Shown here in pieces: positions 48,156-58,872 of a stretch of 64,000 bases of DNA. The DNA comes from Mantis religiosa (lineage: Eukaryota > Arthropoda > Insecta > Mantodea > Mantidae), in contig CM060950.1 of assembly GCA_030765055.1 (NCBI GenBank), positions 274,073,968 through 274,137,967 of the forward strand, written 5' to 3'. The notes under the pieces are model-generated. The model was not told the origin of the DNA, did no database searches, and saw nothing but the letters and a program-made list of their open reading frames with translations. Positions within the stretch are counted from its first letter, which is position 1. The number at the start of each line of letters is the position of its first letter. Position numbers and translations under genes: made by a program.

Positions 48156-48597
48156 ATTCCTCGACGTTGTAGTGTCTTTGGGTGTAGATCAAATTATGAC
48201 ACAGAAAGTGAAAAAAGTACAATATTTTCACTGCCAAAAGTCGAAAATCTTCGTAAGATCTGGCTACAGCATATTCCGACGGATTTTTCGAAATTAAAAA
48301 ATCATTTTGTGTGCATAAAGCATTTTGAGGAGTCGTGTGTTTATAAGAATAGACAGGATTTCTACTTCAAAGGGAGAGTTGATAGAATATGAAAGGAAAA
48401 TCCCTAAACTCACAGAAAATGCTGTACCAACAATATTTCCTAATACACCCTCTTACTGTTCTAAAACTATTCCCAAAATAAAACGTGTTGCTGATAAAGA
48501 AGACGAAAATTTGGTCCAGGCATTTCGAGACAGCATTCAATCAAATAAACAGCACGTGGAAAGGAATTTAACAAATAATGTAGATAATAATAAATAA
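48156..48597 (+). pseudogene. THAP DNA-binding domain of the P-like transposase
   Basis: From 48156 the frame reads IPRRCSVFGCRSNYD, then FSLPKVENLRKIWLQHI, HFVCIKHFEES, matching the C2CH zinc-binding THAP pattern (C-x4-C, later C-x2-H). THAP proteins normally begin Met-Pro/Val; here the codon before Pro is ATT, so the start codon appears lost or lies in an upstream exon. A frameshift near 48355-48375 moves to the frame 48325-48597, with the typical THAP tail LTENAVPTIFPNTPSY, ending DNNK at 48597. The domain would bind the transposon ends. Confidence 0.75.
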
Positions 48598-48685
48598 TGT
48601 TTCTTTTGTAGATATAAGAAAAATCAATTCCAGTAAGGCTAATTGGACAGTAATTAAGGACGAGGGAACAATTTATATTTGTTTA

Positions 48686-50927
48686 ATGGGTATAAATAAT
48701 GGCACACCTAGTGTCATTTCTTTTATAACAGTTAAAGGTGATTTAACTTATACTGTTGTATTGGAAAACGTTTGCATCAATGCTTCTAGTACTAATAATG
48801 TGAAAAAATTGAATTCATTAAATGTTTTGGATAGTATTATAACACAAATTGAAAATGGTGAAATATTACCCACAGTTAGAGATAAAATAGAATCTGCTAT
48901 CCAGCTGCTACAGTCTCTAGTAAACCATGATGAGAATGAGCATATGAAGTTTATTGTGGAGCAATTAAATCTGTCACAGACTCCAAAGAATAACAGGTGC
49001 TATGGCAACAAATGCATGGTCTTGCTTCCACTCTGTATGTCTATTCATCATCCGCCTACAATGCACTAAGAAAATGCGATGTGTTGATTTTGCCACACCC
49101 ACGTACACTGCAGAAACTAATTTCATTCTATAAATTGTCCTTGGAAAGTAGTTCTTACTTGGAAAACAGATTTAAACATTTAAAAAGTCATGAACACTTA
49201 GTATCTCTCGTGATGGATGAAATATATATTCAGCCACAACTGTCATTTAAAGGAGGTGTGATTTATCGCAGTAGTGCAACTGATCCTCAGAAACATGCAA
49301 AAACTGCTCAAGTCTTCATGCTATCCTCACTACTTTCTAAATATGTTGATGTCGTTTCCATTATACCAGTTATCAATTTAACAAGTGAACAGCTGAAGAC
49401 ATATATTATAGAAGTTCTGGGTATATTGGAAATAATTGGCTTTACAGTTATTAGTTTAATTGCAGATAATAATATTGTGAACAGAAAAGCATATGAACTT
49501 ATGACCCCAAATAAAATTTTGCAGCCTAGCATTACTCACCCACTAGACTCATCAAGAAGGCTTTTCTTTATATTTGACACTATCCACATTTAAAAATTTA
49601 TCAGAAATAATTGGGAGACCAAAAGAAATGCAAATAAGACCTTATATTTTCCTGATTTCAATCATCACTCCAATATACTTTCAGCTCAATACAGGCACTT
49701 AGAGTTGATGTATGAAAAAGAAAAGAAAAACCTAGTTAAGTATGGGCACACACTTTCCGCCAAAGTGTTATATCCATTGTCAATTCAGAAGCAGAATGTT
49801 AGCTTGGCATTGCAAATTTTCAATGACAATAACATTGTGGCCTTGAAACCTGTCACATAAGATCTTGGTGTTTCTGAAGATATTGATGAGACTGCAAATT
49901 TCTTAAATATCATTATTAACTGGTGGAAAATAGTTAATGTTAAAAGTGTGTTTGAAGGGAAACGATTCAATGATCCATACAGAGAGGCCATTAAAAGCCA
50001 AAGAGATATGCAATTTGAATTTCTAAGTGAAATGTGTCATTGGCTAAAAATTTGGAGGGTGTCTGTTCCATCAGTAAATGCTTTAACTCCGCAGACATTT
50101 CAGTCCTTGATTACTATGCTGGATACTTTCCTGGAAATCATTCCATATCTATTTGAGAAATACAACATAGATTACATTTTGCTAAGCAAATTTCAGAGTG
50201 ATAATTTGGAGGGTCATTTTGGATCATACAGACAGCTAAGTGGTGCAAATTACTATATAACTTACAGGTATTGGAAAATGAGAGGAAATTGAGATTTAAA
50301 AATACTGTGTTGTTTGCTGCTCATAATGGTAGTGTAAATTTGAAAGAACTGTTACCTACCCAACAAAATTATGATAATGATATTGACCTGAATGGTTTTT
50401 CTGGTATTCTGGATGAAAAGTTTGAAATGCAAGTAATTCCTAATGATACAGTGCCAATACTGACATATTTGGGGGGATTTGCATCTAGACAAGTGCTACG
50501 TAAATCTAAGTGTAATATCTGCAGTTCATGGCTCCAATTAAATAAACAAGTGGAAGTCGATTCTTCATATGACTTTGTAAAGGACTTGGACAGAGGAAAA
50601 TTAACATTACCCACAGACAATGTAGTATTTACTGTTGGTTTGGCATGGCATACAATGTCATTATTAGCAAGAGACTCTCAAAATTTCTTAACCTCTGCGA
50701 AACAGCTCTCTGTAGCTCAGAAAATTTGTAAAATTAAACTTCTGAGATCAGATGTACACAATACTGGTACTGAATGTAAATGTTTACATAAGAAGACCCT
50801 AGTTGAGAAACTGGATAGTGTTGCTCTTTGTGTTAACAAAATATTGATTAGTAATTTTGTTAAAATGACCAATGAGAAATCTTGTGATTCAGACACTACA
50901 AGGAAAGTAAAGAAACTGAAAACATAA
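48686..50927 (+). pseudogene. P-type transposase body
   Basis: Frame 48686-49069 is an acidic region, frameshifting near 48995 into 48997-49593, which has STLYVYSSSAYNALRK and SLVMDEIYIQPQLSFKGGV (RNase H-fold core with catalytic Asp). TAA at 49591-49593 stands where Leu is expected; the frame continues with RHLELMYEKEKKNLVKYGH, a second TAA at 49858-49860, then FNDPYREAIKS and KFQSDNLEGHFGSYRQLSG, a conserved P-transposase C-terminal acidic block. A frameshift near 50265 leads to 50271-50927 with a CNICSSW/ECKCLH Cys motif. At least two stops and two frameshifts make it dead. Confidence 0.8.
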
Positions 50928-51738
50928 ATTTTGGCATTATTTGTGATCATAAGACTTCATCCATAAACTGTTTTGATGGATTACATTACATTCTGTACTT
51001 TGTATATACTCAGTGTATATATCAGTGTTAAACCTGTGGATTTATCTCTAATATCTGTAAAAATAATTATGCTAAAGTATGGAGTTTGGCAGAATACAAG
51101 GATCACCTCATACGTTTGGTACGTATAAATATCTCCATATAGTGGTGTAATTGCAAATAACGCTCATTTATTTATTTCATTACCTCACCTTTTTTTGCTA
51201 GATATTATCCTAATATTTTACATTCATAGTTCCTGATTCGCAATTTAACTGAAATTATTGTGCGAGAAATATAAGTAATTTTTTTTTAGGAAAAAGGGAT
51301 TCAAAGTGTCTTCTGAAAACTTTATTTGAAGGTGAGCGATATACTGTATTTTATCATTTATACATTATTTCTTTATTCTTTAAAGTATCATATTTATAGA
51401 TCTAAAAAGCATAATAACATAAGTGGTATATATTATAAACACATAAGTAATTATAAGAAACGTAATATAGCTTAGTAGTACGAGCATACCAAAAATCAGT
51501 TCCGAGACATAAAATCCCTTCTAATATATTACTTATATAATTATGTTAATTAAAGTATAATTGTCTAGAATGATGAACACATGTGAAATACTGTTTATTT
51601 ATAATCATTCAGTTCACTAATAAAACAATGTAACTTCTGCGCTACGCTGTCTACTCTCTCAGACTGCCTGTGTGACGTCACACGAAAGTTTCCCTGTCAC
51701 GCCGAAGCCGGTATCTTTCGTTAGCCGCGTCCTTGAAT

Positions 51739-51867
51739 GCATGTTTATATCTCACGGTAACGCTTCCTCCTTGTGACCTCAGTCATTATCTGACATTGAG
51801 CGTGTGTTACTTTCCCACGGCAGACTTGTGCGATCACCGATGCGACAATGTTTATTGCTATGGATAT
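51739..51867. other. Unique spacer between P-like element and LTR C
   Basis: 129 bp of moderate GC content, with no feature. Confidence 0.4.
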
Positions 51868-52344
51868 TGTGACTTTGTGGGTTCGTGAAATGAAAAGTTG
51901 AATTGCACCCTCAAAAATGTTCTTTATTTCCACCGACTTACAGTTAAACTCTTGCCAATTACACAGAATTACGTAATGCACACAATTACGATTCACCAGT
52001 TCGTCCGTTACAATTTCACTTGCACTCGTAATTACGTACAATCCTCCGATGCATTCGCACAGTCTTCTCGTCGTACACTAGCACTGCATTCTTACGCCAA
52101 GAACTAACTCCTCTTGCCCGTCGTGTTGCTTATATAGGGTCAGCGGGCCGATCTGGAAGGTTCTAGATTAGATGAAATATCCCGTAAGTTCGAGAACACA
52201 GGTGGAAGAGAAAGAGAAGGCGCAGTGATGATTTTTTCACCAGCCAACCCTTGCTACCGCTATAAGACAAATGAGGGGGGCGTGGCTAACGCCGACCGTC
52301 TCCTGCTTGCCCGCTCTATAGGGTGTTCCGACGTTCGGGTGACA
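51868..52344 (-). repeat. 3' LTR of element C
   Basis: 477 bp; on the minus strand it runs TGTCACCC to GTCACA. Similar to element B LTRs, with several small indels. Confidence 0.85.
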
Positions 52345-52355
52345 CTGCCCCATCC

Positions 52356-53529
52356 TCAAAGCTGGTCGTCCCAAACAGCACCATCGTAGCGTGCCAGGCG
52401 ATCCATGTGTACCACCAACATCTTCCCTCGGGGACCTTCTGGATGCGGTAGACCACGTCGTTAATCCTCTTCACCACCCGGTACGGTCCTTACCATGACT
52501 GTTGGAGCTTCGGGCAGCATCCCTTAGTCCGGGTAGGGCGGTACAACCAGACCAGGTCACCCTGCTGGAACCCTTGGCTGTTGGCTTGCCTGTCATACCT
52601 GGTCTTCATGCAGTCGCTCGCCTTCTGGATGTTCTGGCGAGCCATCTCGTGCATGTCGTGGAGATGGTCCACCAAGTTCTCCACATACTCGGTCGCTGAC
52701 TGTCTCGCTTTCGGAGGGCTTCCAAAAGCCAGGTCACAAGGGAGGCGTAACTCTCGGCCGAACATTGAACTGGCTGGCGTCAACCCAGTTGTGTCGTGTG
52801 TAGACGAGCGGTAGGCCAGCAAGAACAGTGGTACCTTGACCTCCCAGTCTCGCTGATGGCTGGCCACGACCCTCCTCAGGTGTTCCTCTAAGGCCTTGAT
52901 TTATCTTTCGACCATGCCATCCGACTGGGGATGTAGAGGAGTCGTGCGGGTCTTGTTCACCCCAAGCCTTTGTAGTGCCTCCTTCATTAGGTTGGACTCA
53001 AAGTTGGTACCCTGGTCACTGTGTAGCTCTAACGGCACCCCAAATCGACAGAACACTTGCTGCACGAAGCAGTCCGTGATTGTCTTTGCCTCTTGGTTTG
53101 GGATGGCATACACCTCCGGCCACTTGGTGAAGTAGTCCACGACCACCATTAGGTACTTGTTGCCTCGGTCGTAAACTGGGAACGGTCCAGCAATGTCAAC
53201 GGCGATTCGTTCGAATGGCGCTCCGACGTTGTACTGCTGCATGCGACCCCGGCTCCTATTCTGGGGGCCACGACTCGCCGCGCACACGTGACACTGACGG
53301 CACCATCTCTCAGCATCTGCTCGGAGTCCCAGCCAGTAGTAGCGCTGCCGTAGTTTGTCAATCGTTCGGTTCGCTCCCAGGTTTCCTCCCGAAGTACCGG
53401 CGTGCACTTCCTCCAAGACTTCCGGGACCTTATTCCGGGGAAGTACCAACTGTTCTCTTTGCGTCTTCCCATCGGGTGACTCCCATACCCGTAAGAGCAC
53501 GCCCTCTCTGGTCTTCAACGAGTCCCATT
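52356..53529 (-). pseudogene. Integrase of element C
   Basis: Minus strand. After the +1 frameshift described for the upstream ORF, the frame 53518 to 52901 carries HAGTSGGNLGANRTIDKLRQ (second zinc-finger His replaced by Asn, as in B), WCRQCHVCAASRG, VDIAGPFPV, KWPEVYAIPNQEAKT and LHSDQGTNF, ending DGMVER followed by TAA at 52901-52903, where B has Tyr. The catalytic D,D,E are all present before that stop. The frame resumes with RSSTHDTTGLTPAS, LRLPCDLAFGSPP and LVWLYRPT, has TAA at 52490-52492 in place of Gln, then ends at 52356. Confidence 0.85.
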
Positions 53530-54461
53530 TGGGCCCAGTACGACTTGTAGGTGGCGCTCCTGGGTGCGATGTCCTCCCAGGTTGGTCTCGTCCCTGCCTC
53601 CATTTCCCTCAAGAGTGGCCCCAAGTCTGCGTCCACCAGCGGCTCACTCTTCAGGCCCTCGCTATCCCAGCCGTCCGCGGGCACAGCCACAACTACTCGG
53701 ACTGCTGTGGCACGCTCCTTCTCCTCTCTTGTGCACTGGCCGCACTCTTCTGGACAGGTTCTTCTGGACATGGCGTCTGCGTTACCGTGGCTCTTCCCTC
53801 TACGATGTTCCGAGGTGAAGTCGTACTCCTGCAGCCTCTGGACCCAACCTGCTGTCTGGCCTTCCGGTCGCGCCGTCACCATCACCTCGCTTCTCGCGGG
53901 GACAACCACGTCTTCGTCCGAGACGACCCTGCAAATTCCGAGGAGCTCCTCTGGTTGACGGAGTATAACCTCTTCTCCGTTGAGCCGCAGGACCTTCTTG
54001 CCGACGTCGACCGTCGCCTCATGGCTCCTGAGGGCATCCAGTCCCAGGATCACCTCCTCAGCCACCTTCGCGACGAACACCCACAGACGCACGGCACTCC
54101 GTCCCAAGTTCAGCTCCAGCAGGGCCTCCTTCTCCACAGGCAAGGTGTCGCCTGATGCCGTGACAAGCTGGTATGGTCGGCTTGGCTTCCTTGTCGGCCT
54201 ACCCTTCGCCACGTCAGGTCTGATGATGGTCACGGCCGCTCCAGTGTCCACCAGCACGCGGCACGGCTTTCCTCTTACCCAAACGTCGGTGATGAGGCTG
54301 TCATCCTTACGCCGGCTGACGGCGCGCAGTGTCACTCGAGGGGATGGTGGTGATGGCGCCGAAGTGCCCCTCTCCACGACGGCCCTTACTCGTTTTCCGG
54401 CTGCTCTTCCTGGTGTGGGCAGTCTCTCTGCAGGTGTCCGGGCTGTCCACACCCCCAACAC
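53430..54461 (-). CDS. Protease joined in frame to RNase H/integrase N-terminus (RT deleted), element C
   Basis: 343-codon minus-strand ORF in the -1 frame to gag. It has CRVLVDTGAAVTIIRPDV (intact DTGA), the linker shared with B (VAKVAEEVILGLDALRSHEA, RLNGEEVILRQPEE), VVVPARSEVMVTARPEGQ, and then directly TAGWVQRLQEYDFTSEHRRG, the end of RNase H. Aligned to B, everything between the two GGCCAGA words (31134 and 32676 in B) is gone: 1542 bp, exactly 514 codons. The ORF then runs to YWAQ, where an extra A near 53530 shifts the frame, and the rest to 53430 is out-of-frame sequence. This is a real ORF, but of a deletion derivative. Confidence 0.8.
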   Translation of the reverse strand: MLGVWTARTPAERLPTPGRAAGKRVRAVVERGTSAPSPPSPRVTLRAVSRRKDDSLITDVWVRGKPCRVLVDTGAAVTIIRPDVAKGRPTRKPSRPYQLVTASGDTLPVEKEALLELNLGRSAVRLWVFVAKVAEEVILGLDALRSHEATVDVGKKVLRLNGEEVILRQPEELLGICRVVSDEDVVVPARSEVMVTARPEGQTAGWVQRLQEYDFTSEHRRGKSHGNADAMSRRTCPEECGQCTREEKERATAVRVVVAVPADGWDSEGLKSEPLVDADLGPLLREMEAGTRPTWEDIAPRSATYKSYWAQMGLVEDQRGRALTGMGVTRWEDAKRTVGTSPE

Positions 54462-55653
54462 AGGCCACTAGGTGTACGCCGGCGTCCCTCAGATGGTCTT
54501 CTGTCTCCGGCGTAGCGGACATTCCTCGTTCTCGACGTCGGGATAGATGTCACCTTGGCTGCCGCCATCCTTAATGCCGCTGTCAGCGCCTCGTGGATGG
54601 TTTTATAATCGCCGAGCATTAGGCGCTGACGAATCTCCGTGTCCCGTAACCCGTCGACAAAGTTGTAGGCGGCTTCCTGGGATACGAACTCCAGTGGCAG
54701 GTCAACCAAGGCCTTGCTAGCCAGCTGCTCAATCGCCATGGCGAACTCCTGCAGCGTCTCCCCCGGCTGCTGTGACCTTGCCTTCAGCTGGCTGCGGTAT
54801 GCTGCCGCTAAGCGGTGGGTCCCGAAGCGATTCTCCAGGGCCTCCCAAATGTCCTTGGGCGCCGCCGTTGTCTGCACAGCGTTTAGAACTTCCGCGGCCC
54901 GTCTCTGGAGGCTGGCTATTAACTGTGTGGCCTCCTCCTCCGGTGACCATCTGTTGTGCTTGGCCACTGTGTCGAACTGGCAGCGGAAGACCTCAAATGT
55001 TGACGCGCCGTCATATTTCGGAGGTTTGACGCGCGCCGATGTTGTGTCTCGTCCCGGTGCGTCGGCCTTCAAGTCCTTCAGTCTCCTGCCGACGACGTCC
55101 TCCACCATAGCGTTCAGGGACTTGACGCTGCTGTCGGCCTTTCCCTCCAGGTTGTTTACGCGGTTCGCAAGGTCTTCGACGTCTTCCACCACGGCGTTCA
55201 GGGTCTTGGCGTTATTGTCGGCCTTTTCCTCTAAATCATTAAGGCGGTCGTCTACTTGACCCATTCGCTTGCCCAGCTTCGTGACGTCATCCCTCACGCC
55301 GGCCAACTGTTCCTCAAATTTGGCGGCGAGGACTTCGTTCGCCTCCTTCATTTCCGTGGCCAGACTGTCGTTCCCTGCCTTCATTTCTGTGGTCAATTCG
55401 GTCTTTATTTCTTCCATCTTCTCGGTGATGTTGTCGTTGGCCGTCTTCATTTGTTTCAACTCGGCGGTGAGGTTGTTATTTGCCTTTCTGTTTTTGTTGT
55501 TAACTCCTTCATCTTCGCAGCCAAGTTGTTATTTGCCGTCTTCATTTGTTTCAGTTCCGCGGCCAAGTTGTTATTTGCCGCTTCCGTCTTCTCTGTTAAT
55601 TCGGCCTTCATTTCCATCATCTTCTCCAAATTTTTTTCCAATGCCGCGTCCAT
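54386..55653 (-). pseudogene. gag of element C with one frameshift
   Basis: Minus strand. ATG at 55653 (MDAALEKNLEKMMEMKAEL) opens coiled-coil repeats, and a one-base loss near 55485 breaks the frame. The second part, 55459-54386, is continuous through the coiled coil (NNLEGKADSSVKSLNAMVED), KPPKYDGASTFEVFRCQFD, IWEALENRFGTHRLAAAY and a normal zinc knuckle CWGCGQPGHLQRDC to the stop at 54386-54388. Unlike B, the coiled coil and capsid regions are in one frame here, which shows which version is ancestral. Confidence 0.85.
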
Positions 55654-55679
55654 CGTTGTAATGTTCGGTGATGTTATCA

Positions 55680-55697
55680 TCCCGCTTCCTGACACCA
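55680..55697 (-). promoter_or_regulatory. Primer-binding site of element C
   Basis: On the minus strand TGGTGTCAGGAAGCGGGA follows the LTR after one base. It differs at two positions from the tRNA-Leu complement that I would expect. Confidence 0.6.
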
Positions 55698-55698
55698 G

Positions 55699-56052
55699 TG
55701 TGACTTTGTGGGTTTGTGAAATGAAAAGTCCAATTGCACCAACCAAAAATGTTCTTTATTTCCACCGACTTACAGTTAAACTGTTGCCAATTACACAGAA
55801 TTACGTAATGCACACAATTACGATTCACCAGTTCGTCCGTTACAATTTCACTTGCACTCGTTATTATGTACAATCCTCTGATGCACTCGCACAGTCTTCT
55901 CGTCGTACACTAGCACTGCGTTCTTACGCCAAGAACTGACTAACTCCTCTTGCCCGTCGTGTTGCTTATATAGGGTCAGCGGGCCGACCTGGAAGGTTCT
56001 AGATTAGATGAAATATCCCGTAAGTTCGAGAACACAGGTGGAACAGAAAGAG
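55699..56052 (-). repeat. 5' LTR of element C, truncated
   Basis: 354 bp matching B's LTR from the PBS side up to CACAGGTGGAACAGAAAGAG (plus-strand reading). Homology then stops abruptly at 56052 and foreign sequence begins. Confidence 0.85.
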
Positions 56053-56345
56053 GCGAATAGATTGCTCGCTTAATAGCAGCAGCTGTGAATGAATCAATTT
56101 CTGTTTTTCGCGGTCTACTATTGGGGCGCTTTTTGCCTGCTGTTTGCAGTCTACCGCCACTATCTTCTGCATTTTTGTGTTCTCTAAAAATTCGTTGGAC
56201 AGAACGAGAAGAAATACCTGTAGCAACAACAGTTCTCTCAACGATACTCGTCACTGAAATAGTCGGCTTTCCACATTTAAAATCTTCACATTCATCACTG
56301 AAGAAACGTTGTACTTTGACAATTTCCCTAGAATCTGATTTTAGA
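56053..56345 (-). pseudogene. DNA-transposon N-terminal HTH fragment
   Basis: Minus strand, open from about 56345: RFFSDECEDFKCGKPTISV, then VVATGISSRSVQRIFREHKN and GKKRPNSRPRKTEIDSFTAA, ending AIKRAI at the junction with the LTR. This is the helix-turn-helix plus GKKRP basic motif found in a widespread insect DDE transposase family. The protein is cut in mid-domain exactly where LTR C is truncated. Confidence 0.6.
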
Positions 56346-57058
56346 TTTTCCCTCGAGATTCAACTTGAAACAACACAAACACAACTAAAACTATAAGAAA
56401 ATAATTCAACATTATATCCATGTGTTGCCACACTGCAAATATTTTGTGTCTCATGTAAATCCACAAAACAGTAAATTCACAGTTCTATCGCTCATACGCC
56501 ACTGACATCCTTTAATCAACACACAACGGAGTGGGGGTTGCGAGCGTCTACTTTCCAAGAATCACGACAAATCAGTGGTTGCTGACCTGCCCGCGTGTGC
56601 TAGACAACGACAGCATTCTGTGTTAGACAAGGATAGTAGAGAATACGCCAACTTAAACCTCACAGACTGTAGGTAGCTGTTGGGGTCCAAAAAATCGACA
56701 TTTGGTTTTTATGCTAAAAAAACTAGAAACTCTGATCTTACTTAAATTTTCATTTGCTGGCACTTGTCATTTTCATACTTTAGATACAATTTTTTCTGTA
56801 ACCAATTAAGCTACGTGGATGAAATTTACTGGTCCATCTAAAATCATTCCTCAAATTGCTAATCACCATGTATTAACAACTTATATGCTTGTAAAATCGG
56901 ATGCGAATTCTATGCTCATTATGTACATGTTTTTTGTTTGGGGGGGCTGATATTTCCAAATGTGGGAAGAAAATTTAGTTGGAAATTGTCAAGCGATACA
57001 AGTATTAGAGCATATAACAATGTATTAAAAAGGTAATTGATAGTGTCAGAGAAAAGTG
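56346..57058. other. Probable 5' part of the HTH transposon, plus unclassified sequence
   Basis: No gene or clear terminal repeat. A G-run near 56938-56946 is unexplained. Confidence 0.35.
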
Positions 57059-57061
57059 TAC

Positions 57062-57792
57062 CAAGTCACTGAACGCCATGGTGGAGGACATCGTCGACAG
57101 AAGGATGAAGGATTTAAAGGCCGACGCGCTGGGACGCGATACATCTGCGCGCGCCAGACACCAAAGTACGACGGCACGTCAACGTTGGAAGTCCTCCGCC
57201 GCCAATTCGATACAGGGGTCAAGCACAAGTGTTCACGTGAAGAAGAGACCGCACAGCTAATAGCCAGCCTCCAGGCACGCGCCGCAGAGGTCCTGAATGC
57301 AGTACAGACAGCTGCGGCGCTCAAGGACATCTGGGAGACCCATGAAAACCGATTCGGAAACCACCGCTTAGCCGCAGCCTAACGCAGCCAATTGAAGTCA
57401 AGGTCGCAGGAGCCAGAGGAGACGCTGCAGGTGTTCGCCCTGGCAATTGAACAACTGGCCAGCAAAGCCTTGGTCAACCTCCCACCTGAATTTGAATCCC
57501 GGGAAGCCGCCTACACCTTCGTCGACGGGGTACGAGACGTCGAGATACGTAAGCGCCTAATGCTAGGCGATTCCAAGACCATCCACGAGGCGCTAAACGT
57601 ATCATTAATGATGGAGGCGGCCAAGGAGACGGCTACCCCGACATCGAGAACAAGGAGTATCCGCTACACTGGAGACTGAAGGCCAGCCAAGGGACGCCGG
57701 CGAAAACCTAGTGGCGTATGTTGGGGTGTGGCCAGCCGGGACACCTGGAGAGAGACTGCCCACACAAGGGAGAGCAGCCGGAAAACGAGTAA
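57062..57792 (+). pseudogene. gag fragment of element D
   Basis: Capsid-like sequence in more than one frame: IASLQARAAEVLNAV with IWETHENRFGNHRLAAA, an in-frame TAA at 57380-57382, then LAIEQLASKALVNLPPEF and RKRLMLGDSKTIHEAL to a TGA at 57677-57679. The zinc knuckle region at about 57715-57765 (CGQPGHLERDC) is frame-shifted. The gag stop with its CCGGAAAACGAGTAAG context is at 57790-57792. Confidence 0.75.
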
Positions 57793-58718
57793 GGGCCGGC
57801 GTGGCGAGGGGCACTTTGGAGCCGTCACCACCATACCCTCGAGTGACACTGCGCGCCGTTAGCCGACGGATGGATCACAGCTTCAACGCGGACGGTTGCG
57901 TGAGAGTGAACCCGTGCCGCGCGCTTGTGGACAACGGGGTAGCCGTGACCGCCATCAGACCAGACGTAGCCAGGGGTTTGCCGACGAGAAAGCCGAACCG
58001 ACCATACCAGCTAGTTACGGCATTGGACGGCACCTTGCCTGTGGAGAAGGATGCCCTGTCAATGTTGACCTTGGGGCGGAGTGCCGTGCGTCAGTGGGTA
58101 TTCTTCGCGAAGGTGGCTGAGGAGATGATATTGAGACTGTATGCCCTCAGGAGTCACGAGGCGATGGTTGACGTCGACAGGTAGGTCCTGCAGCTCAATG
58201 GAGAAGAACTGATACTGCGGCAACCCGAAGAACGCCTGGGGATTTGCAGGTTCATTCTGAGGGAAGACGTGGTTGTCACCGCAAGAAGCGGGGTGGTCAT
58301 GGCGGTGGGAGTGGTAGGCCAGCGTACCAAGAACATGATGCTGGACCAGAAGACGCCTGTGCACGGGCTCTGTGTTGCCAGGACATTGTTGCCATGCCAG
58401 GAGGAGGTGCCGGTGAGGCTGCTCAGTCCAACGGACACCGATAAGGACATCCAGGTCGGAACGGAGTTGGGGACGTGCGAGCCCGTTGTCAGTGTAACAC
58501 CAATTTACAAGACCCAGTAGCCGGTGCCGACGCATCACCTGGGGCCCCGGCTGAAAGGCTTACTGGAGAGCGCGGCCAAACACCTGACCACAGAACAGCT
58601 GGAGAAGGTTCGACAACTGTTGGGACGATACTAGCGCGTCTTCAGCCAAGGCAATAACGACTACTGCAGCACGGACCGAGTGCTTCACCGCATTGACACC
58701 GGAGACGCCCGGCCTGTT
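57793..58718 (+). pseudogene. Protease/pol start of element D
   Basis: Shows CRALVDNGVAVTAIRPDVAR, where the retropepsin DTG is changed to DNG, then KPNRPYQLVTALDGT and FFAKVAEEMILRLYALRSHE, and stops at 58182-58184. Remnants follow to RYxRVFSQG-like sequence, with further TAG codons at 58518-58520 and 58632-58634. Reverse transcriptase motifs are not reached. Confidence 0.75.
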
Positions 58719-58872
58719 TTGCTTGTGGTCGACGACCTTGGAGATTGTATTTTTGTGTGTTACGTAATTCTGCTACTGTAATGGTTAACCGAAGTGTGTT
58801 TCTACGGAAATAAAAAGCATTTTGGGATTTCTGCAAACTGGACTTTTAATTCTACGAACCCACAAAGTCACA
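58719..58872 (+). repeat. LTR 3' end of element D
   Basis: Matches the last ~150 bp of element A's LTR, ending ACGAACCCACAAAGTCACA and followed by GTATT, the same five bases that follow the 3' LTR of A. Confidence 0.75.

Larger units (their letters stand above)
47630..51729 (+). mobile_element. P-element-like transposon, complete end to end
   Basis: 4.1 kb bounded by inverted ends: CGAGGCTAACGAAAGAGACA on the left and, on the minus strand, CGCGGCTAACGAAAGATACC on the right, with 23 of the first 28 bases matching. TCCTTGAAT directly flanks both ends (47621-47629 and 51730-51738). P elements make 8-bp duplications, so one base may be coincidence. Inside is a THAP domain followed by P-type transposase blocks. 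A TGTGACGTCACA palindrome lies near the right end at about 51672-51683. All coding frames are interrupted. Confidence 0.85.
51868..56052 (-). mobile_element. Ty3/gypsy element C, RT-deleted and with a truncated 5' LTR
   Basis: Minus strand, same family as B. The 3' LTR (51868-52344) is complete. The 5' LTR (55699-56052) keeps its PBS-proximal part but lacks roughly the first 140 bp. Gag, protease and integrase are recognisable, but the RT and most of RNase H are absent. No target duplication can be expected because one end is missing. Without RT it could only move in trans, before its remaining frames were broken. Confidence 0.9.
57059..58872 (+). mobile_element. Ty3/gypsy fragment D, A-like, with internal deletion into the LTR
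   Basis: Begins inside gag (CTGAACGCCATGGTGGAGGA, homologous to B 29880) and runs through gag, protease and the first part of pol to about 58718. It then passes directly into an LTR end of the A family (CCTTGGAGATTGTATTT to ACAAAGTCACA). The 5' LTR, RT, RNase H and integrase are absent. The base composition is that of the other gypsy elements. Confidence 0.8.

Noticed and set aside
53355..54155. 266-codon plus-strand ORF
   Set aside because: Antisense to the protease/integrase fusion of element C; no motif of its own.
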